This document shows, one piece after another, positions 1-11,169 of a stretch of DNA of 64,000 bases. The notes under the pieces were generated by a model that saw nothing but the letters and a program-made list of their open reading frames with translations, had not been told where the DNA came from and made no database searches. Each line of letters begins with the position of its first letter. Position 1 is the first letter of the stretch. This DNA comes from Gnetum montanum (taxonomy: Eukaryota > Streptophyta > Gnetopsida > Gnetales > Gnetaceae), in NCBI GenBank assembly GCA_015680685.1, contig MNCI01013830.1, positions 646,222 through 710,221 of the forward strand. The letters run 5' to 3'. The translations under genes and the position numbers were made by a program.

Positions 1-427
1 TCAAAGGTTGTTGCATTCCCACTTATACTTGTATTAGTCCTTAATGCATATACTTAAGGATAACTAAGGTACATGATGATTGATGTTGTCTAGTCATTAA
101 TTATATAATATTAAAAAATTAAAATATAAATAATTAATTTAAATAATTTCATATTTATTAAAGTAAATCCTAGACTTGCCTAAGGTAATGAGTTTATATT
201 TTGAGCTTGTCATACACATCCTAAACTCACATACCCACTAGTCAGTCAACTAATCTATATTGACATAGCAACATCGACTAAGTTACACCAATGCATTAAA
301 ATCAAGGAAGCTAAAATTATGCTTTGTTATTCATCAAGTATTTTCTACTTAGTGTTAACTATGTGATCCTCTAATTTTTTTATTAGGTTTGAAATAATAA
401 TTAGATTTATTGGTTCTAAATGACATT

Positions 428-760
428 AATCATCATCATCATCCTAGCCTTTTCCTAAAAAATGGGGTCAACTACATGAGTTATTTTTCACCATTTGTCT
501 CAATAAAAAAATGGATCTATATTTATTTGTAGTTTCTTCAAATTATCTTTGATTATTTTCTCCCATTCTCTTTTGGTCTTCCTTTCAATGGCTTTCATGG
601 AATAGTAATGTAGCAACCTTTGTTTATAAGTTCATCATTTGATCTTCTTTACACATGTCCACATGATTCAAGATACAATTCTTATGGGTTATCTAAAATA
701 GAAGCCACTCAACATCTTCCTTTAATATTTATATTATGTATTTTATCTCTTCTAGTAACA
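428..760 (-). mobile_element. LINE 3' end fragment
   Basis: Read on the minus strand this stretch ends in a short GAT/ATG repeat (around 428-443), preceded by a block with the core ATGGGGTCAACTACATG near 462-478. That block resembles the conserved 3' untranslated region of plant RTE-like LINEs (core ATGGGGTCGGCTACATG). Further upstream on the minus strand (640-690) the sequence around CATGTGGACATGTG fits a decayed version of the C-terminal GHV coding block of these elements. It is therefore a 5'-truncated LINE copy, as expected from incomplete reverse transcription. The family assignment rests on recognition of the 3' block only. Confidence 0.5.
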
Positions 761-2230
761 TTCAACATCTATTAAAGATCAAGTAGATTCACTTTTATAG
801 GACCATAAGGTAGTTTTAAGTATTTATTTTCTTTTTTCTAACCTAGATAATGTCACCAATATTAAATTTTTTAAAGTAGATGAAGAAATAAGTAGATTCT
901 ACTATTACACTTTATACTTCATAATAAAATAGATGTGCAACATAGTAGATATTCTAGGAGGGAAAAGCACTTCACAATAACTACAAAGATAAAGATGGAT
1001 TTCAAAATGAAACCTAAAAGATTTAGAATCCAAGAGCAAGCCTTACAAAATCTCTAATTACAATGGCCTAAAATTTCATTGAAGAATAAAAAGGCATTAG
1101 AGACTCTTAAATCATATAAAAAATTCCAATTTATAGCAAGAATAGAAAATTTTATAGACAAAGATAGAACAATTTATTAGAGATGATAAAGAAGAATCCA
1201 AAGTAATTTTAGTATTCATTTTATAGTAAAAGAAGAAAAGTCTATTTTTTTCTTAAACATATTGAAAATTTTTATCAATCCTTAGCTATGATAGAATATA
1301 AGATTTTCATAACAATTATAATACATTGTTCATTTCTTTTTATGACACATGGTAGATGATAAAGGAACTATCATTATGAAAAGCTATTGATGCAAATAAC
1401 ATATATGTAGGAATGCTTAAATAGAAAGGACCATTTGAAAGAAGTTAAATTTGCCTATGGAAGTGCAGTTAGTAAAGGAATGGTGCATCAATAGAGTAGT
1501 TATGCTCTTTAGAAGAGAAGACAACAAATATAAAAATAATTTTAAATTGATTGTAATTAGTAATACTTTTTCTAAGATTCTAGATACTATTCTAGAATCT
1601 ATTCTTGGAAGATGAGCTAAAGAAAGTTTAACACATGTAATTTTCTAGGTAGGATTTAGGCAACAACATTATAATATAGATTATCTCATTACTTTAAAAT
1701 TTTTTATGAACAAAGAAAAAGGTCCATATAATAAATTTTTTATTTACTTTGAACCGATATGATTTTGTCATTCAAGGTAAGTTATTGAGGCACTTGAAAA
1801 ATTTCAACGTTCTCAATATAATGTTATATGCTATGCAAAAAATTTATAAAGAGGTATGTATTTCATTTATAAATGGAGAATAAATAATTTTATTTAGTAG
1901 TTTTGTTGATGTTAAACAAAGATGTGAGATTTCTCTTACTTTATTTAGGTTTTTTATTTTTATTTTTGATAAACTTAAAGAGTAGATGTGTAAAATAATA
2001 ACTTGAACTGCAAGTACAATTGCAAGAAATCCTATTAGACTCTTACTCTATGATAATGATGTTACCTTAACTTTAAATTCAATGGAACGATTAAGATAAA
2101 TGCTTAATACTCTTGATGACTTATATCGGTGCTCAGGAATTAAAGTTAATGTCCAAAAAATAAAGTTTATGATATATGGCACATGTGATAAGGTGTATAA
2201 TTTTACTATTATATGTAACTATGACATGTT

Positions 2231-2340
2231 AACCTAGTAGTAAGACTCTTGATTTGAAAGCTCTAAGTTATGGATTTCATTTTGGTGGGGAATGGTGAGT
2301 TATAAAGTTTTAATTAAACTATATACTTTGTGATGTGCAT
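2231..2340 (+). repeat. SINE-like tRNA-derived repeat copy 1
   Basis: This copy starts AACCTAGTAGTAAGACTCTTG, which resembles a tRNA A box (TRGYNNARNNG), and continues through CTCTAAGTTATGGATTTCATT, a decayed B box. A tail TATAAAGTTTTAATTAAACTATAT follows that recurs in the other copies nearby. It sits inside the LINE fossil, so it inserted later or was picked up with it. The family is not one I can name. Confidence 0.5.
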
Positions 2341-2384
2341 ATATGATAATTATTTTATGATTTCAATAGCCTTCCCTCATGCTT

Positions 2385-2465
2385 TGCACCACCTACCAAA
2401 CCCCTTCGCTACACCCCACACCACCACCCACATGACAACACCACCCCCCTCCCCCCCCCTTCCTA
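2385..2465. repeat. C-rich low-complexity tract
   Basis: A run of CACC/CCCC motifs ends in a pure C stretch near 2442-2459. It contrasts strongly with the AT-rich surroundings. A similar tract occurs at 6772-6862. Nothing suggests a coding function. Confidence 0.7.
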
Positions 2466-3490
2466 TAAACTATTAGGTAGAAACATGTGGAAGAAATCTC
2501 TTCTTATAAATAACTTAGCATAGAATGCTCTTGTAATTACAAATGGTATTAGTGTGTTACTAAAAAATTTGTAAGTGTTATAAAAATCTTATTTTCCTTA
2601 AAATGAAAATATAAGAAGGAATCTATTTTAGCTTAGGATATTCAAAAACAACCTTATCGTGTCATTATTCAACCTATTATTCTTTATGGGTATGTTTTAT
2701 GGGATCATGCTATATGAAATAAATAGAACAAAATTAGAAGTATTTGTTGCTTGTTGAATTTAAAGTGAAGAGACAAACATAAGATAATATTATGCTTTCT
2801 AAAGAAAAAATGATATCATTAGAGGTTAGTCCTATTAGTCTATTTATAGCCTCCTCATAATCTTTCTGCAACTTCATTAGATAAATACTTCAAAAAAGTT
2901 ATGATGGAAACCTATGATAAAGGATAGCTTCATGAGAAAGTTCTATAGCTTAATAAATAGAATATTCAAGAATACATTCTCTATTCTAACTCTAACCAAG
3001 TTCATAGTTTAGTGAAATAAGTAGTATTTCCAAAGATTGAGAAAATATAAATGGAGAAAATATTTCTATTTGCATAGTATAGAGGATGCCTTAATTCAAA
3101 GACAAACTATTTATCTATTAGTATTCTTCATTAGTTATAATGCATAATTAATAGAGAATAAATGGAATCTTATTATTTGAAAGATGAAATAGGTAAATGG
3201 TGAAAAATTCCTAGTAAAGGATAAATATATAGACTATGCAATTTAAATAGCATTGAAGATGAATGCCATATTTTCTTGCATTGGCGCATATTAGACCTAG
3301 ATAGGATATTAAATATACAAATTTGGTTAATATGTTCTAATTATTATGAATAACACTCGGTAAGTGTCTTCATGATGTTTTCCAAAGTTGTAACATGTAT
3401 AATTCTATTGTCTAATAGATTTAAAGGATTTATAGATATAATAAAATTTCAATTTTAGTTCAATATTATTTTTGGAATTTGATAATCTAT

Positions 3491-3560
3491 AAATTTCTAA
3501 TTTAACTATATTTCTTAGGATTAAATATTATTAAAAAGCTTTTAATTACAACACATCTTA
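3491..3560 (+). repeat. SINE-like repeat, tail only
   Basis: The block TTTCTAATTTAACTATATTTCTTAGG and the following TAAATATTATTAAAAAG match the tail of the complete SINE-like copy at 3645-3790. The tRNA-like head is missing, so this is a truncated copy. Another tail-only copy lies at 4528-4607. Confidence 0.4.
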
Positions 3561-3644
3561 CCAAAAATGAAAGAAGAAAATAATAAAAAAATAAAAATAA
3601 AAATAAAATCCACATAACTTAATCATATTCAATAATGGGAACAA

Positions 3645-3790
3645 TGTGATAAGACTCTTGATTATTGTAGTTCTAAATTATGGGTTCAATTCCAATAGTA
3701 ATATTAGGTTATAAAATTTTAATTTGAGTATATATCTTAAGGGTAAATATTATTAAAAAATATTTTAGGTTCCAATTACCTCTCCTTATC
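3645..3790 (+). repeat. SINE-like tRNA-derived repeat copy 2
   Basis: This is the best preserved member of the local family. It has a head TGATAAGACTCTTGATT, a B-box-like TGGGTTCAATTCC at about 3680-3692 (tRNA B box consensus GGTTCGANTCC), and the shared tail ATAAAATTTTAATTTGAGTATATATCTT with GGGTAAATATTATT. The B box is only one or two bases from consensus, which supports a pol III origin. Confidence 0.6.
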
Positions 3791-3898
3791 ATTAAACATA
3801 ATATCGCAACAACATAAAGACCAAAACTAACAATAATGTCCAAGGTCAATTTTGAGTTAAAGTATTGACTTCTTCTTTCATCCATGAAGTATAAATTT

Positions 3899-3985
3899 GA
3901 AAACCTAGTGGTAAGGTGTTGGCTTGGTAGTAAGACTTTCAATTTGAAAGTTTTAAGTTGTAGGGTGTATTTTGGTAGACAAAAT
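3899..3985 (+). repeat. SINE-like repeat copy 3 (head)
   Basis: The head AACCTAGTGGTAAGGTGTTGG is close to a tRNA A box. It is followed by a second partial head TGGTAGTAAGACTTTCAATTTG and a decayed B-box region. The tail is cut off where copy 4 begins, giving a head-to-tail arrangement. Confidence 0.5.
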
Positions 3986-4004
3986 GAAACCTATAACGTA
4001 GAAG

Positions 4005-4135
4005 TATTACCCTAGTGGTAAGCCTATTGATTTAGAAGCTTAAGTCATGGATTTGCTTTTGGTAGGAAATGCTAAGTTATAAAATCCTAATTGGACTATA
4101 TATATTGATGTGTATCTATATTTCAAATATTTTAG
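4005..4135 (+). repeat. SINE-like repeat copy 4
   Basis: The head TTACCCTAGTGGTAAGCCTATTG is followed by AGTCATGGATTTGCTTTTGG, a decayed B box, and the family tail TTATAAAATCCTAATTGGACTATATAT. It shares head, spacing and tail with copies 1 and 2. Confidence 0.55.
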
Positions 4136-4527
4136 GCCAAAGGGGGTGTCTTACCTAAAAAATATGAATAACAATATTGGAAAAAATTTAGAGTATATCA
4201 AACAGACTAAAGAAAAAGTATAATGGTTTTGGCCATGCCTTTTAAGTTTTCATCCTTACAACCAATCTTGAAAAACTTTCCATTTGAGGTAGGATAAGGA
4301 TTGGGCATTGTCCTTATTGCGAAGCACCCTCATGGATTTTTGCTTCTTACTAAAGGATTTCTTGTAAATAGAAGGAGAAAACTTTGTTTAAAGGAAAAAG
4401 AATATTTTAATTATAGATAAACAACAAAATCTGAAAGATTTTCATTTTTAAGGCTCCAAAATAAAAAAATTAATATTGTAGAAAACAAATTAATTTTTCT
4501 GTTTTTACTTATTTATTTCAATACCCT

Positions 4528-4607
4528 TTAATAAATTTCTAATTTAATTATATGTCTTACGGGTAAATATTATTAGTTTTCAAACATTTTTAGTTTCAGA
4601 CAACTTT
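4528..4607 (+). repeat. SINE-like repeat, tail only
   Basis: AAATTTCTAATTTAATTATATGTC followed by GGGTAAATATTATTAG repeats the tail of copy 2 without the tRNA-like head. Confidence 0.4.
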
Positions 4608-4699
4608 TTCCCTAAATTTAAAATTCTCATTGATAGTTGACCTTAAATTTGAAATCCCTAGTAACAATTAGGTTAGGCAATTCTAAATTTGAAATCCCT

Positions 4700-4785
4700 G
4701 GTCATACTGACTCAAGTGGTTAAGTTATTGTCTTGTTACGCAAAATATTTTCAGGTCAAATCGGGCATCTTATATTCCTCTTTAA
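4700..4785 (+). repeat. SINE-like repeat of a second type
   Basis: CTGACTCAAGTGGTTAAGTT fits a tRNA A box and TTTTCAGGTCAAATCGGGC a degenerate B box, about 35 bases apart as in tRNA-derived SINEs. The sequence differs from the other copies in this cluster, so it is probably another SINE family. A 16-base direct repeat (TAAATTTGAAATCCCT) lies just upstream at about 4644 and 4683. Confidence 0.45.
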
Positions 4786-4789
4786 CTTA

Positions 4790-5470
4790 TTCACCACGTA
4801 GATATGTATTATGGTAGCGTATCTACTCACACATTCATGGGCGGATAACTCTGGGTTTAGTGTTTCGTGAATGTCCTCAGCAGGTGGTACACAAAGCTGC
4901 AGCAGCAGAAAAGATAAGATGTCTGTGATTGATCATAGAAATATATCCCAAAAACAGATGTCATGTTAGCATAGCCATTAGTGACGAAATTGCCTGCAAG
5001 AGAGGGCAACAGTTTGCAAGAAACCAAGCACTGTGTTTATGTGGGATCTGATCTTTATGTCCTCCGCTGGATTTCACCTGCCTTTTCTGTCATTACTTTT
5101 GTTTCTGCAGCAAACAAGCTTTTTCAAGCCATGATAGATTTGCAATATTGAATTGATGGTTGTCTCATCGATTTTCTTTTTTGTTGATAGTTTTGGCTGC
5201 ATGGAATGATGGTTGAGCCCATAGAATCGAGGTTTGTAAAGCCAAAGCAGGCTAAGCGATAAAATCTGCAAAGCAGAGACAGTAAGGTTTCGTTGAGGTT
5301 TTCCCTGAAGCAGAAAATGAGCGGTCCTACGCTCCCCTGAAGCTTACCACTAGTCTGTCATTGCTGTCAGCAATTGATCTGTCACTCCGCTCCGCACTTG
5401 TAACGAATTCTCATAGGTATACGGTACCAATATATCGTGACACTCATGGCCCATGCACAAGGTAAGAAAA
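4790..5470. other. Unassigned, more GC-rich low-repeat stretch
   Basis: This stretch is less AT-rich and less repetitive-looking than its neighbours. I see no convincing exon, no domain and no match to other parts of the window. The longest open frame (minus strand, about 65 codons) has no recognisable motif. It could be a relic of unique DNA into which the repeats inserted. Confidence 0.3.
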
Positions 5471-5899
5471 ATAGTGTGGATGAAGGTATCATTGACTTTT
5501 TCGGAGAAAAAAAAAAAGTGGGCTCACATAAAAGTACCTTATCTTCATATGATTAAGCAAAGAATATTTGTGCACTCTTAGACTTTTATGAATATTCTAA
5601 TTTTTTTTATTTACATGATATAATGAGAAGAATTTAAAAAATTAAAAATAAATGCTATAAATTACTAAAGGTAGAAAAGTAGTATTAGAAACTTTACATA
5701 ATTTTACAACAAAAGAAATTTGGGCTGTATGCATATAGAAGGTAATTTCTTTACCGGCCTTTGCATGCCCTTCGCCTCCAATGAATTCAACAAATTTAGG
5801 TCACCGTAAATGTGTACTCTATTATAGGTATCTTCTTTTTCAAACTAATAGCTTAAGAGAGTAATTTTTTTCCTAACAATCAACGAACATCTAAATTTA

Positions 5900-6540
5900 T
5901 ATAAGGTGAATTACAAAATGATAATTTTTATAATGGTTTTCTTCATTTATTTAGAACTAGTAGACATCATGGTTTTTCATATCCGTCTAAGATTATGTTT
6001 ATTCTCAACTGATATTTAGTTAATGTTCAATTAGCGTTAGAAGGCTAATAAGAATGAGTAGTTATAAAAGCAGCAAATTTAAAAGATATGGAAGGCCACT
6101 AGTTCTTTCAAAATTAGATATTTTCCATAGTATTTGATTAATCAAGGTTTACCTATTGGTATTAGAAATTCTCATGTAGGTGTTCATGTCCCAAGATGTT
6201 CTATCTACAATATAGAAGATACATTCATCTATTGGTGTTTCTACTTGTTTCCTTGCTTGTAGCTATTAGACTTAGTATAGCAAGTATTTACATGGTTTTT
6301 AACCAAGCTTAGAAAATGTTTTATTTAGTGACACTCCTCAACCTCAAGGATTTTTGCTTCGTAATTGGAGTTGCATTCATCCACTTATTCTTTATGTTAT
6401 CTAGAAGTTTCAATGTAAAATGGTTTTTCACAAAGATTCTCTAGCTAATTTTCTTTCTTTGTCAGTTTAAGGTTACATCATTCAACAACTGATGTTTCTT
6501 TTGAATTCCTAAATGTTTCTCTCTTTATTTTTTTCTATTA
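5900..6540 (+). pseudogene. LINE C-terminal fossil
   Basis: Near 6120-6240 the plus strand reads LPIGIRNSHVGVHVPRCS then IEDTFIYWCF. This resembles the zinc-binding C-terminal domain following the RT of plant L1-type LINEs (pattern G-x-R ... C-x-x-C ... ED-x-x-H-x-x-x-x-C), with the expected His replaced. No RT core precedes it, so the copy is 5'-truncated or broken. The flanking 5471-5900 holds only AT-rich sequence in which I see nothing. The call depends on one motif block. Confidence 0.4.
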
Positions 6541-6771
6541 ACAAGGAAGCTTTAGTGTAAACTAAAAATCCATTTGGATGCTTCTCAATAAGGCTAAGGT
6601 CTTATTCGTTTTCTACTCTAGAGAGGAGATTTTCATGATTAGTTGTAAAGATGAAAATCTGAAAAGACATCACTAAAACTATTGAGTCTTTTCTTTTTAT
6701 TGTTTTAGAGTTTATCTTCTTTGCTTTTATTCTCTAAATTTTTATTTTTAATATATTTATTTTTTGTGAAT

Positions 6772-6862
6772 TGACCATCCCTTGCCTCCCCGCACCCCAC
6801 CCCTTCTTCCCCCATCCATTCCCCACACACACCCCACCCCACCACCCACCCCCACCCATTAA
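6772..6862. repeat. C-rich low-complexity tract
   Basis: CCCCAC/CCACCC-type sequence of about 90 bases is embedded in AT-rich DNA, similar in composition to the tract at 2385-2465. The minus-strand open frame across it is low complexity (Gly/Trp-rich) and is not a gene. From 6863 to 7200 I see nothing further. Confidence 0.65.
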
Positions 6863-7204
6863 AAAAATAAATAAACAAAACAAGAAATAAACTACCATCG
6901 ATATTGCTCATCTAAAAATATAACTAAACAACATTATTCTAATTATAATTCTTTTTAGATTTTGTAGCATTCTTTCAAAGAGCCAAAGAACCAACCTACA
7001 TTGATGTTGGGTTTCTTAACCTCTACAATAAAACTTTAAAATTCTATCCTGTCATACTAGAAACCAAATAAATCATGGAAGTATTATCCATATCTTATTG
7101 TTCTCTATAATTATATGGTTGTCAAACTAACAAAAAATCATTCATAGAATTACTCATAAGTATTCTAAATAAATGGACAATTTATAAAAAGATGAAAAAT
7201 TTCT

Positions 7205-8605
7205 CTTATTAAAGAACCTCACCACAACTCATGGTGTATAGACCATGACCTATGGTAATGTAGGTTTTCAAGAAAATCGTAATTATGGGAAAAGGATGAA
7301 TAATTGATCATTTCATAAAAACCCATGATGGTACACCATGACCTACCTACAACTTGTGGTCAATGGTGGTAAACTCACCACAACTTGTACTTGACTTGTG
7401 GTTTTGCCATGGAAAATAAGAAAATGGAAAAACAACATGAAAAGACTAGAAAATAATCAATAATTGAAGAGGAACATTGGAAACATAGAGGATAAGGCCT
7501 AGTAAGCATAAATGAATCAATAAAGTAAGGCAAAAGAGACCAATAAGATAACAACACCACAAAAGCTTCAAACCTTCAGAGAATTCATTGAAAACTTATA
7601 AAATAGAAAAGATTTAAGATCCTGCAAAACATCCAAAACCCAAAAGAATTTAAGCTAAGATGAACATAAAAAAATTATAATATAGATCAAATGAGCAATA
7701 TCCATGTCCCAAAATAGTTGACATGATAATTCTTACAAAACCCTTTAATCTTAAAATTAGTGTAAAACATAAAATTATAGCATAAAGTAATAGCAAATTC
7801 TAGCATAAAAATTCGGTAATCCTAAGAAAGAAAAGCAAGATCTGAACACTAATTAAAATTCATATAGATTTGATCAAATTAAACAATATTCAACCCACAC
7901 TAAAATTACCCAAATCGATGAACTAAAATAAATAGGAAAAAGTATGAAGATTACTTACCTTCAAAGCATAAATCCATAACTAACACAAAAACATAGCTAT
8001 GCTATCTTTTTAATCTAGATCCATGAACCAATAAGCTCTATGCACTATCATAGGCTTTCAATTTAGCAACACTTCTACATCTAAGAAAATGGATGCAAAA
8101 AACCTTAGTTGAATGAAGTATCAATTTTTTATGGGAAATCTCTTGGAAAATCCATCATAACAAAACTAACTAATTTTCTAAAAACTAAAACATCATAAAA
8201 TTAATCTACCACAAAAATATCTATAATGTAACCTTCCACAAAGTCAAAAAGCATACCAAACCATGAAATAAAGGAAAAAAATTTTGTCATATCAATTAAT
8301 TAATTATTAAAATAAAATATAATACTCACATATAAAAATTAGTTATGTCATCACATGCTCATGCCATTCTCATGTCATAGCCTTCATGAGATTCTACCAG
8401 ACTCATCTAGCAAGTTGGTACACACTAACTAAAAATAATAATACATAATTAAAATAATGCATAATATTAAAATATACAAAAATATAAAATATAAAACTAG
8501 AAAAACTACTAACTAACAAGCATACCTAAAACATAATGTCAAGTTCAAAACATAGACAAGCATAAACATACTAATCAAGACATCTAAAACTATGTGGTTG
8601 TTATA
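7205..8605 (-). mobile_element. Element A, 3' LTR (partial, minus strand)
   Basis: This stretch is homologous, in the same orientation, to about 42235-43656: both contain the CACAACTCATGG / ACCATGACCTATGG modules, then parallel sequence throughout, and both end near CATC(T/C)AAAA. At 8606 it abuts a purine-rich tract on the minus strand (GATGGAAGGGAGGATA), as expected for the polypurine tract next to a 3' LTR. The left limit is uncertain because homology fades near 7200, so the LTR is probably truncated or interrupted there. It is very diverged from the other copy, pointing to an old insertion. Confidence 0.55.
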
Positions 8606-8828
8606 TCCTCCCTTCCATCAAAATCTTCCTCTTAGAAGATCTCAAGATGGAATGATTAAATATTGACCTCAAGCTCCTAAGTCAATTCTTGAGAACCATG
8701 ATATCTTCATAAGACCTTCACCATGAGAACTATCTTATCATCTAATTGCTACTCCATCAAGTCCATGATCCTAATGAGATGCATCACATACGAAGCATTA
8801 TCCTAAAGTTGTACTTTGTTGTAATCAA
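8606..8828 (-). pseudogene. Element A, pol C-terminal end
   Basis: This is the 3' terminal coding stretch of the minus-strand Ty3/gypsy element A, cut off from the rest by element B. The end of the frame reads roughly EDFDGREDI directly before the polypurine tract, like the conserved last residues of chromovirus-type integrases. It continues across B at 25302, where the left copy of the 5-bp duplication (ATCAA) is repeated. Confidence 0.5.
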
Positions 8829-9404
8829 TGTCACATCCCCATTCCCAAATGATGCTATTGGCTAATGAACATGGTGTCTCTTCATAAGAAGTGTTATTGT
8901 CATCTTAACAAGACCCAAAAGTGTAGTTGTGATTAAGACCCAAAAGGGCATGTTGTAATAATAGCATGTGTCTCTTAAGGTAACCTTTGAGGGTTTAACG
9001 TAATGCATTTATAACGAGGGTTAGAGGTCATGCTAGCATAAAGTGGCAAAGCAAGTATAAGAAATTCATAAGAAGCTAGGTGAAGCAAGACAAGAAGTAG
9101 ATTGGCCATCCATTCTAGCCATGTTATAGGCTTAACGATGGTGGCAATGCTAGATTGCCTCTAAGGAATAGATGTCAAAGGGAGAAAATCCCAAGGAACA
9201 TCCTCAGAGCACAATCTAGATACACTTTTCCATATCAATAAAGCATATTTTTCTTTCTATTTATACATTTTTCCTATTATTTCCTTTATACATAATGTCA
9301 AATATCACATATATTTCGCATTTGATATATTTTATTTGTATGCATAGTGTCCAATATATCCTATGTTTGCCATTTGTCATGACATTTGTGGATGGGATGT
9401 CACA
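8829..9404 (+). repeat. Element B 5' LTR
   Basis: It begins TGTCACATCCCC and ends GGGATGTCACA, forming the expected short terminal inverted repeat. It aligns along its whole length with 24728-25301. AATAAAGCA near 9236-9244 could serve as a polyadenylation signal. The sequence resembles LTRs of Ty3/gypsy elements that start TGTAACACCC. Confidence 0.85.
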
Positions 9405-9406
9405 AG

Positions 9407-9417
9407 TGGTATTAGAG
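9407..9417 (+). promoter_or_regulatory. Element B primer binding site (tRNA-iMet)
   Basis: TGGTATTAGAG lies 2 bases after the LTR and differs by one base from TGGTATCAGAG, the complement of the plant initiator Met tRNA 3' end. This fixes the plus-strand orientation of B. Confidence 0.75.
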
Positions 9418-10839
9418 AAAATCATGACCCTACCACCATTCAAAACCATGGGTTGACTACAACATGAACCTAATGATGAACTTTGAAGCCACAACATAGG
9501 GAAAGCCATCGATCATCATCGAATATACCATATGTTTGTGATATCTGATCACACGTCATGAAGATTCATCAATTATAAGAGGTGTTGGTAAGATAATGAT
9601 ACATCGACCCAAGTAGCTCTCACCCATCTTAATACAATAATTATTAATTGATTAAGGTCATTGTTAAATTTCTTTAAAAAAATGTTAATAACCATGATCT
9701 AAATTGATTTTTGTTTTGTTGAAACTCATTATTCAAATAATCTAGAAGACTTTAAGTTACCATATATCATTCTAGAAATGTTAGTTCAATAGACTAGGCT
9801 ATTTTGATTCTTTTAAATCTTGAAAATTCAACTTCATTTTTGAACCCTAAAACTATGTCCACTACATAGTACTCATCAAGATGATTCCAATAGTACAAAT
9901 TTCATCTTAATCAAACTTATGGTTTGCGAGATATCAATCTTTAAAGTTTCTTGTTATTCGTGCATCAAAGTAATATTAAAATATTAAATTAATAAAATTA
10001 TTGATTTATTATTTTAAAAAAAATGGTTCAAAATTTTAGGGTTGGGAATCAACCTAGAATCACCATTTACCCATACCAAATCCATACCTTCTCATCGTTC
10101 GAACCACCACATCAAACGTCGAGGTAAAGAGAATAAAATAACAAATAAAAAATCTCTAAAATACTTATCAAGTAGGAGGTTGTGGGTTCAATTCCATGCC
10201 CCAAAATATTTTTAATTAAAAATAATAATAAGAATAATAATAAATTAAAAATAATATAAATTAAAAAAATATTATTAAAAGATATATATATGATAATAAT
10301 AATAATAATTTTTTAAAAAATTGTAGGACATGCATGCCCTCGAAGGACACACTTGCCCCATAGGAGCCACATAACCCTACATAGAAACACACTGGGCCTT
10401 GTGTCGACACACCAACAACATTGTACTAGCATCACCATACCTCCCATGTGCCCTCCTCTTGCCTGCTCTCGCTGCCCTACTTCTGCTATTTCCCTATCAC
10501 TAATTCATCTATTGCCCCTCACTATCCATTGCATCGTCAACTACATAGACCCATGTACTAGATAAACAAACCCTCATGCAAGCAACATGGACCAATACAA
10601 ACTCTGCCACTATGCATTGCATCCTCACATTCTATCAACCACAGCCAAACCATCTATGCCTACACAAAACCTCACTTGCCATTGAAACCCTAGTTGTGTT
10701 TTTGGTTACTTGTCACCTACCATTTCCATTAGCACATGCATGGTCATCATCACCATCGCCAAAAAATCTACCATGATTTTTGGCTACCCACGGTGCCTAC
10801 AAACATAGACAATGTCATAGATCACTGCCTTTCATAACA
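9418..10839 (+). other. Element B interior, no gene seen
   Basis: This is AT-rich leader sequence. A tRNA B-box-like GTGGGTTCAATTCC occurs near 10180-10193, possibly a SINE remnant, and ATA/AAT-rich microsatellite lies at about 10218-10316. From 10325 the base composition turns C-rich, with short open frames lacking any recognisable domain. I see no gag or pol. Confidence 0.5.
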
Positions 10840-11130
10840 CTAAAAATTTCCTCCCATGTTGCTGAAAATCGCCTCTCACACTACCAAAAATTGTCTCCCA
10901 TGCTACTAAACACTACCTCTTGTGCCACCAAAAATCACCTACCATGTTGCCCAACACTACCTCTCACACCACCAAAAGCTACTTCCCATGCCATCAAACA
11001 TCACCTCCCATGTTGCCAGACACTGCTTCTCGCACCATCAAAAACTACTTTCCAAACCATCAAACATCACCTCCCATGTTGTGAAAAATTTCCTCCCACG
11101 TCATTGATCATCACCTCTCCCACCATAACT
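10840..11130 (+). repeat. Minisatellite, about 22/44-bp unit
   Basis: The sequence is a degenerate tandem array of half-units of about 22 bases alternating between CCTCTCACACCACCAAAAATC-like and CCTCCCATGTTGCCAAACACT-like sequences, giving a 44-base higher-order unit. About six 44-base steps can be followed. The open frame across it (10780-11148) is open only because of the repeat and encodes a His/Pro/Thr-rich low-complexity chain, which I do not regard as a gene. Confidence 0.75.
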
Positions 11131-11169
11131 CAGTGCCTTCCCCTTTAGTGCCAATGCATTTTGAGGGAC

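Larger units (their letters stand above)
961..3320 (+). pseudogene. Decayed LINE reverse transcriptase
   Basis: A heavily mutated non-LTR reverse transcriptase can be read across frames on the plus strand. Around 1660-1730 the pattern GFR...HLITLKFFMNKEKGPYN corresponds to the RT fingers region. Around 1905-1950 VDVKQRCEISLTLF matches the usual GVKQGCPLSPTLF block. Around 2040-2060 LLLYDNDVTL stands where the catalytic YADD box should be, so the catalytic Ala-Asp is lost. RCSGIKVNVQKIKFM follows at about 2130-2170. Near 3225-3290 CNLNSIEDECHIFLHW corresponds to the C-terminal zinc-binding module. Stops and frameshifts are frequent, so no protein can be made. The region 2231-2340 inside it is a later SINE-like insertion. 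The upstream endonuclease is not recognisable. Confidence 0.72.

Noticed and set aside
2231-4135. Functional tRNA genes
   Set aside because: The A and B boxes are degenerate and the sequences cannot form a cloverleaf with acceptor pairing; repeated tails show they are SINE-like repeats.
6705-6911. Gly/Trp-rich minus-strand frame
   Set aside because: It is the reverse complement of a C-rich low-complexity tract.
10780-11148. 122-codon His/Pro/Thr-rich frame
   Set aside because: It is open because of the 22-base tandem repeat and has low complexity with no conserved start context.
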